Shown: positions 37,365 through 40,818 of the stretch, piece after piece
Layout of the letters: the number at the start of each line of letters is the position of its first letter
Position numbering within the stretch: the stretch's first letter is position 1
DNA from: a virus
Length of the DNA: 40,818 nucleotides
Strand: one strand, 5' to 3'
IMG/VR virus record: IMGVR_UViG_3300042902_000079
Span: 1-40,818 of that record
Position numbers and translations under genes: made by a program
Notes under the pieces: generated by a model
What the model saw: the letters and a program-made list of their open reading frames with translations, nothing else
Databases searched by the model: none
What the model was told of the DNA's origin: nothing

Positions 37365-38060
37365 ATGAAAAACGTCAAATACTACATGAACAATCCTTGT
37401 GAAATTGTTCGCGTTATATCGGATGAGTTTGTTGAGATCAAGGTTTATCCAAAGTTTGTTGATGATGATTTTAATGGATCTGGCTGGTGCACTGAATGTA
37501 CTGCTGGGTCTGGGTATTCTCGCCACGCGTGCAGAGAGTATCAAGATGTAATCGACTACATAGTTGATTACGGCCAATCAATGATTGTGGTGGCCGAGTC
37601 AAGACTTGTTCAGGATAAGCCAGTTGAGTTTAAGCAATGGAGTTCACTTAGGAGCAGCATTAAGAGCAAGGGGGAAGATCTGCACTCAATTAATGAATCG
37701 ATTAGCATTGGCAAGAAATATTCGTCATGGATGGCCCAATACTGCGTCGACTTGAAGGAAGAGTTATACGACCTAAAAGATCGCATATCAGCCTCATCGG
37801 AAAGGTTAAATGATCTTTGTCTCAAGGAGTCAGAATCGGAAACTAGGCTTGGGAAAGTCTGTGCATCAATAAATCTCGGGAACATTGTTGCCACCATGAG
37901 CATTGAAGAGCTAAAGGATCTAGTCGAGGCAAAAATAATTCTTGATGGCCTGAAGTCTGGGGGGGTTGACAATTGGGAGTGGTACTCGGAGTCAGTTCCT
38001 GGTGATATTGATGGTGAGGTGGGAAATTATATCTCTTCAATCGAAGTTAAAATTTCTTGA
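37365..38060 (+). CDS. Coiled-coil protein of unknown function
   Basis: 231 aa with GGAGG eight bases before ATG, the strongest ribosome site in this region. The N-terminal domain (residues 1-75) is aromatic with a CTEC motif. Residues about 90-175 look like a long coiled coil (SSIKSKGEDLHSINESI, LKEELYDLKDRISASSERLN). Acidic tail. A+T-rich compared with NinB. No family recognised; its own promoter suggests separate timing. Confidence 0.7.
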   Translation: MKNVKYYMNNPCEIVRVISDEFVEIKVYPKFVDDDFNGSGWCTECTAGSGYSRHACREYQDVIDYIVDYGQSMIVVAESRLVQDKPVEFKQWSSLRSSIKSKGEDLHSINESISIGKKYSSWMAQYCVDLKEELYDLKDRISASSERLNDLCLKESESETRLGKVCASINLGNIVATMSIEELKDLVEAKIILDGLKSGGVDNWEWYSESVPGDIDGEVGNYISSIEVKIS

Positions 38061-38075
38061 TTTGGGGTAACTCAA

Positions 38076-38264
38076 GTGAGACCAGAACAAATCAAACAGG
38101 CCAGAAAATCGCTTGGCCTAACTCAAGCTAAAATGGCAGCGGTGATGGGTATCGGCACTCGCAAGTTGGAGCGGTGGGAGGGCGGGCATAGTCCGATAAG
38201 CGCAGAGGGGAGGGCGCTGCTTCGGCTGCTGGTTGAGCTGAACAATCAGGAGAATGGATTGTGA
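38076..38264 (+). CDS. Small XRE-type HTH protein
   Basis: 62 aa from GTG 38076 with GGGGT upstream. HTH: IKQARKSLGLTQAKMAAVMG, then RKLERWEGGHSPI. The WEGG after the recognition helix marks the MqsA-/NadS-like small XRE group. Related to the 58-aa protein at 1101. Ends GTGA with the next membrane peptide. Confidence 0.85.
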   Translation: MRPEQIKQARKSLGLTQAKMAAVMGIGTRKLERWEGGHSPISAEGRALLRLLVELNNQENGL

Positions 38265-38347
38265 AGGGCTTGATTGTGATATCGCTAGAGTTTGTGTTCA
38301 TCACTGTGATGTTTATGGCTGGCCTGAATGTGTGGGCTGGAACATGA
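38261..38347 (+). CDS. 28-aa membrane peptide
   Basis: GTG in a GTGA overlap, with AGGAG eleven bases upstream. One hydrophobic helix (LIVISLEFVFITVMFMAGL). The stop overlaps the ATG of the next gene (ATGA). An alternative is one longer frame from ATG 38254 through to 38559, whose extra 30 residues are Cys/Asp-rich and less protein-like. Two couplings favour the short peptide. Confidence 0.55.
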   Translation: MKGLIVISLEFVFITVMFMAGLNVWAGT

Positions 38348-38559
38348 AGCCAGCAACCGAGCAAGACAGAATAGCCGCCAGAGCTTTGGCAAAGAACCTC
38401 ATCAAGCAGTTCGATGGTATGGGCTTGCAGCGCACTGGCAACAGCCAGGACTTAATCGAGAGAGCTTGCTCACTGCTGAGGAAGGAGGCAGCAAACAACG
38501 GCATCAGCCCAACGGTTCTCAAGTGGTACGTGTCAGCAGTAAGAACCGGTGAAATATGA
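38344..38559 (+). CDS. Hypothetical 71-aa helical protein
   Basis: From ATG 38344 (ATGA overlap). Helical and basic (DRIAARALAKNLIKQFDGMG, LIERACSLLRKEA), ending in a Trp-containing segment (PTVLKWYVSAVRTGEI). Possibly nucleic-acid binding. Last gene before the structured RNA region. Confidence 0.65.
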   Translation: MKPATEQDRIAARALAKNLIKQFDGMGLQRTGNSQDLIERACSLLRKEAANNGISPTVLKWYVSAVRTGEI

Positions 38560-38588
38560 TTGCGCTGCATGGTGCGGTGGTGTAAGAT
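38560..38588 (+). promoter_or_regulatory. Promoter candidate for the structured RNA
   Basis: TTGCGC (38560-38565), 17-bp spacer, TAAGAT (38583-38588), preceded by TG. It lies just past the previous stop. Confidence 0.42.
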
Positions 38589-38594
38589 TCTTTC

Positions 38595-38772
38595 TGACTC
38601 TTTTGCTTACTCAGGTTGGTCGCTAACCAGCTTGATAAACCGGACTGCTAATCCGGTGAGTTAATAAACCTTATGCGCCTTAAGTTGTCGATGGACGAGA
38701 TCGAAATCAACTTAAGGCCCAAAAGCCTGAACCCGTTTGCGGCAGCTCGTCCCTGTCTCAAGCGGGTTTTTT
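38595..38772 (+). ncRNA. Candidate structured small RNA with its own terminator
   Basis: About 178 nt without a good ORF. Three stable hairpins in a row: GTTGGT/ACCAGC near 38615-38633; ACCGGA-CTGCTAA-TCCGGT near 38640-38658, whose 7-base loop is a canonical anticodon loop reading GCT; and an 11+5 bp stem (38677-38718) with a 7-nt loop and 3-nt bulge. A terminator ends the unit at 38730-38772. No complete tRNA can be folded. Either a phage small RNA or a long structured leader of the next gene. Boundaries are inferred. Confidence 0.5.
38730..38772 (+). terminator. Terminator ending the structured RNA
   Basis: AACCCGTTTG (38730-38739) and CAAGCGGGTT (38759-38768) pair over ten positions with one G-U, then six T. 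Confidence 0.8.
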
Positions 38773-38787
38773 ATTGGGATTTTATTT

Positions 38788-38970
38788 ATGATTGAAAAAT
38801 TTGACGGTGTTAAGATTGGTGAGACTGTTTTGGTTCTGGAAGATGCGTTGTCGCTTAAATATGGATTCAGGAGTCACGCCTGGGCTATGGATGTATGGAC
38901 TCCGAGAGCTGTAGAAAAGGTAACAAAAACGCAATTCACGGCTGGCGGCGTTAGGTTTCGCAAGAAATGA
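38788..38970 (+). CDS. Hypothetical 60-aa protein
   Basis: ATG 38788 with only a weak GGGA upstream, 15 bp past the terminator T-run, so expression may depend on read-through. Small, beta-rich with a basic tail (VEKVTKTQFTAGGVRFRKK). Unrecognised. Confidence 0.6.
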   Translation: MIEKFDGVKIGETVLVLEDALSLKYGFRSHAWAMDVWTPRAVEKVTKTQFTAGGVRFRKK

Positions 38971-38979
38971 GGTAAAGGC

Positions 38980-39174
38980 ATGAACAACAAAATGTCAAAA
39001 ATCAATGTGATTGTTAATCATCTGAAAGAGAAGATTCAAGCTGAGAATAAAGAGCTTTGTAAGCAAAACCTTCACTCTGAACAAAAGGCTTTTGATCCTA
39101 ACGAAGCAATTTTATCGTTAGTTTTCTGTACTGATGAAGAAATCAACAAAGCTTTTCATATGGTGGTTCGTTAG
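38980..39174 (+). CDS. Hypothetical 64-aa protein
   Basis: ATG 38980, GGTAAAGG upstream. Charged helical protein (INVIVNHLKEKIQAENKEL, DEEINKAFHMVVR). A+T-rich. No family. Followed by a small hairpin. Confidence 0.6.
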   Translation: MNNKMSKINVIVNHLKEKIQAENKELCKQNLHSEQKAFDPNEAILSLVFCTDEEINKAFHMVVR

Positions 39175-39182
39175 TTAACTCG

Positions 39183-39206
39183 ATGCGCTCAGTTGGGCGC
39201 ATTTAA
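39183..39206 (+). terminator. Weak hairpin terminator candidate
   Basis: ATGCGC (39183-39188) and GCGCAT (39197-39202) followed by TTTAA. Confidence 0.45.
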
Positions 39207-39233
39207 TCAAGATATTTAAACGAGGGAATTTGG

Positions 39234-39488
39234 ATGGATGTAGTGCTTGCCAATGCCACTAATCCTAGAATCGTTATCATGGATTCGACAAGTGAAGTGG
39301 TTGCTGAACTTCTTAAACGTGGCATAAACGTTCCACTTGTGGAGATTGACGACAATCAAGATAACTTGTTCGTAGCTGTCCGAGATAAAGACTATTTATC
39401 GGGATTCTATATCGGTATCGAACACGATGATGGAATGGTTAACATTTGGCTCAATGAGCGAGGGCATTCAGGTGGTTTCTGCGCATGA
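39234..39488 (+). CDS. Hypothetical 84-aa protein
   Basis: GAGGG seven bases before ATG. Mixed alpha/beta: VVAELLKRGINVPLVEIDDN, then LFVAVRDKDYLSGFYIGIEH. Acidic. No recognised domain. Confidence 0.6.
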   Translation: MDVVLANATNPRIVIMDSTSEVVAELLKRGINVPLVEIDDNQDNLFVAVRDKDYLSGFYIGIEHDDGMVNIWLNERGHSGGFCA

Positions 39489-39529
39489 ATCATATCTAGT
39501 CGAAATAGCTAAAGCAAAGGGGGTCTGAC

Positions 39530-39772
39530 ATGGACAAGATGCGGGAAGAGTTTGAGGCTTGGGCAAAAACGAGAAGTTTAAAGAATTTCCTATTCTGGCA
39601 CCCATCAGATGGTCAGTATGAAGTCCACGCTGTGCAGATGGCTTTTGAGGGGTGGCAAGCATCCCGCTCCGCGCTGTGTGTTGAGCTGCCAGACGCATGG
39701 AACCTTGCTGAGCATGAATACAAAAGACAGGTGGAGGAATCGCTTGGTAGCGCAGGGGTGAGCTATGAATAA
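39530..39772 (+). CDS. Small phage protein of the WQASRSAL type
   Basis: 80 aa. EEFEAWAK at the N-terminus and VHAVQMAFEGWQASRSALCV match a very common, uncharacterised family of short phage and prophage proteins (the AF.GWQASR motif). Overlaps the antirepressor start. Confidence 0.75.
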   Translation: MDKMREEFEAWAKTRSLKNFLFWHPSDGQYEVHAVQMAFEGWQASRSALCVELPDAWNLAEHEYKRQVEESLGSAGVSYE

Positions 39773-40442
39773 CCTGATCGCAATGTCATCCGAGATGACC
39801 ATGGGAACCCGCGAGATTGCAGGGATGCTTGGCGCTCGCCATGCTGACATCATAAAGAGCGTTTGCAGGCTGCATGATGCAGGGGCAATTTGCCACGATA
39901 CGACACTGCCGTTTCGTGAATTCAAGACGGAGAGAGGAAACACCTACATCGAGTACATGCTTAACAAGCTGGACTCCATCACGCTGGTGGCCCAGAACAG
40001 CCCTCAATTCACGGCTGCACTGGTTAAGCGCTGGGATGAGCTGGAGCGCGGAGTGGTTCCGCAAATACCGCAAACCTACGCCGCAGCACTGCTTGAGGCT
40101 GGCCGCCTTGCAATGGAGCTTGAGCAATCTCAGGCGCAACTGGCCATTGCCGCGCCAAAGGCTGATGTGTTCGATAGGGTGATAGAGCGAGATACCCTGC
40201 TCAATGCAACGCAGGTAGCCCAGCAGATTGGCATGTCAGCCATCAAGATGAATCGAAAGCTTGACGAACTGGGCGGCGTGTATAACAAGTGCGTAAAGCG
40301 TGGCCGCGCATTCTGCCATGACTGGGTGCTTTCTGGTTATGGTGAGATGAAGATTACCGAGATGGGATACCCGCAGCCTCTTTTCACTACAAAGGGATCG
40401 TTGCGAGTTGCCGAGATATTTACCAGCGAGGGGGTCGTGTGA
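39765..40442 (+). CDS. Antirepressor with Rha and KilA-C domains
   Basis: 225 aa. Residues about 10-95 form the Rha domain (TREIAGMLGARHADIIKSVC, FKTERGNTYIEYMLNKL, DSITLVA). Residues 140-225 form a KilA-C/phage antirepressor domain (DVFDRVIERDTLLNATQVAQ, KMNRKLDELGGVYNK, LFTTKGSLRVAEIF). Such proteins counter repressors during phage or prophage development. Its presence with a Cro-like gene but no integrase suggests temperate ancestry or control of a resident prophage. Confidence 0.9.
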   Translation: MNNLIAMSSEMTMGTREIAGMLGARHADIIKSVCRLHDAGAICHDTTLPFREFKTERGNTYIEYMLNKLDSITLVAQNSPQFTAALVKRWDELERGVVPQIPQTYAAALLEAGRLAMELEQSQAQLAIAAPKADVFDRVIERDTLLNATQVAQQIGMSAIKMNRKLDELGGVYNKCVKRGRAFCHDWVLSGYGEMKITEMGYPQPLFTTKGSLRVAEIFTSEGVV

Positions 40443-40645
40443 TGGGTGGGTGGAAAAAACTACGAGATATTGAACCTGGGGTTTGCGAGTACGTTTTGTG
40501 TTACGTGAATGACATTGTTTCAGGGTGGGTTGAGTTGCTGAAATACGAAGGTGGCGGGGTGTTTGTGGATGCGAAAGACGGGGATGAGTATGAGTGCACC
40601 GTAACTCATTGGATGCCACTTCCAGAGCACCCTAAAGATGAGTAA
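40442..40645 (+). CDS. DUF551 protein
   Basis: 67 aa from ATG 40442 (TGATG overlap). WKKLRDIEPGVCEYVLCYVN and the end HWMPLPEHP are the DUF551 signature, with central acidic beta strands. Frequently found in phage nin and left-arm regions, function unknown. A shorter relative lies at 27736. Confidence 0.88.
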   Translation: MGGWKKLRDIEPGVCEYVLCYVNDIVSGWVELLKYEGGGVFVDAKDGDEYECTVTHWMPLPEHPKDE

Positions 40646-40818
40646 TGCAACCAAGAATGAGCGCGATCACATGGGGCGCGTTGCCGCCATGTGTTGCGTA
40701 GTTTGCAGAAACGAGGGTCTTGGTAGCACTCCCGCAATGGTTCACCACATCGGCAACGGCACCATGGGTAAGCGGGCAAGCAACTACGAGGTTATCCCGC
40801 TGTGTCCGGCTCACCACC
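40610..40818. repeat. Terminal direct overlap, right copy
   Basis: Same 209 bases as 1-209 except G at 40691 (A at 82). Confidence 0.95.
40638..40818 (+). CDS. 5' part of the Ref-like nuclease gene (duplicate)
   Basis: First 60 codons of the gene fully present at 29-319, cut by the window end. Codon 18 is ATG (Met) here, ATA (Ile) in the left copy. Confidence 0.9.
   Translation, partial: MSNATKNERDHMGRVAAMCCVVCRNEGLGSTPAMVHHIGNGTMGKRASNYEVIPLCPAHH

Noticed and set aside
38254-38559. Single 101-aa gene from ATG 38254
   Set aside because: Its first 30 residues are an odd Cys/Asp-rich run, while the alternative two-gene reading has stop-start coupling at both junctions and a natural membrane helix.
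38610-38720. tRNA-Ser (GCT) in the structured RNA region
   Set aside because: Only the anticodon arm fits. No T loop, D arm or acceptor pairing is present.
1-40818. CRISPR array or insertion sequence
   Set aside because: No regularly spaced repeats and no transposase were seen. The only mobile gene is the HNH endonuclease.

Overview
The window is one complete phage genome written as a linear string. Bases 1-209 recur as 40610-40818 with a single mismatch, so the molecule closes into a circle of about 40,609 bp. The virion genes follow the phage P22 order: terminase, portal, scaffold, coat, gp4-like plug, gp10-like hub, gp26-like needle, gp7/gp20/gp16-like ejection proteins, and a tailspike with a P22-type head-binding domain. 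This is therefore a short-tailed, probably headful-packaging phage of a gammaproteobacterium. NinB, RusA, a P1 Ref-like nuclease, DUF551 proteins, an Rha/KilAC antirepressor and a tRNA-Asn with encoded CCA agree with that. The exact host genus cannot be read from the sequence. No integrase, excisionase or partition gene was recognised.

Layout. (1) 33.7 kb through the junction to 3.3 kb, + strand: early and middle genes in a tightly overlapping string. They are a Cro-like repressor, a DUF1376 replication protein with an internal palindrome and iterons, a second replication gene, small DNA-binding proteins, NinB, an antirepressor, Ref-like nuclease, RusA, a DNA methyltransferase split by an HNH homing endonuclease, and an ANR-like regulator. 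(2) 3.3-5.5 kb: an accessory stretch with coupled micro-ORFs, structured repeats, a tRNA-Asn, a tRNA 3'-half, a small membrane protein and a prohibitin-like (SPFH) lipoprotein. (3) 5.5-25.7 kb, + strand: packaging and virion genes. Two departures from P22 stand out. A six-gene minus-strand island (9.9-11.7 kb) lies between portal and scaffold with its own promoter and a palindromic operator candidate. A three-gene insert (15.5-16.7 kb), including a collagen-like protein, lies between gp4 and gp10. (4) 25.7-27.7 kb: a lysis region split over both strands, with endolysin and overlapping spanins on minus, and holin-type membrane proteins plus an out-of-frame overlapping membrane ORF on plus. (5) 27.7-33.6 kb, minus strand: the left early operon with a YqaJ exonuclease and RecT pair and several small proteins.

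How it works together. A divergent promoter region at 33.57-33.72 kb, with the Cro-like gene beside it, appears to split leftward recombination genes from rightward replication genes. Late genes probably start from promoters near 5.54, 11.85 and perhaps 16.75 kb that share an extended -10 of the form TGnTAnAAT. Intrinsic terminators punctuate the modules. All functional calls are by reading the proteins against remembered families; no database search was run.
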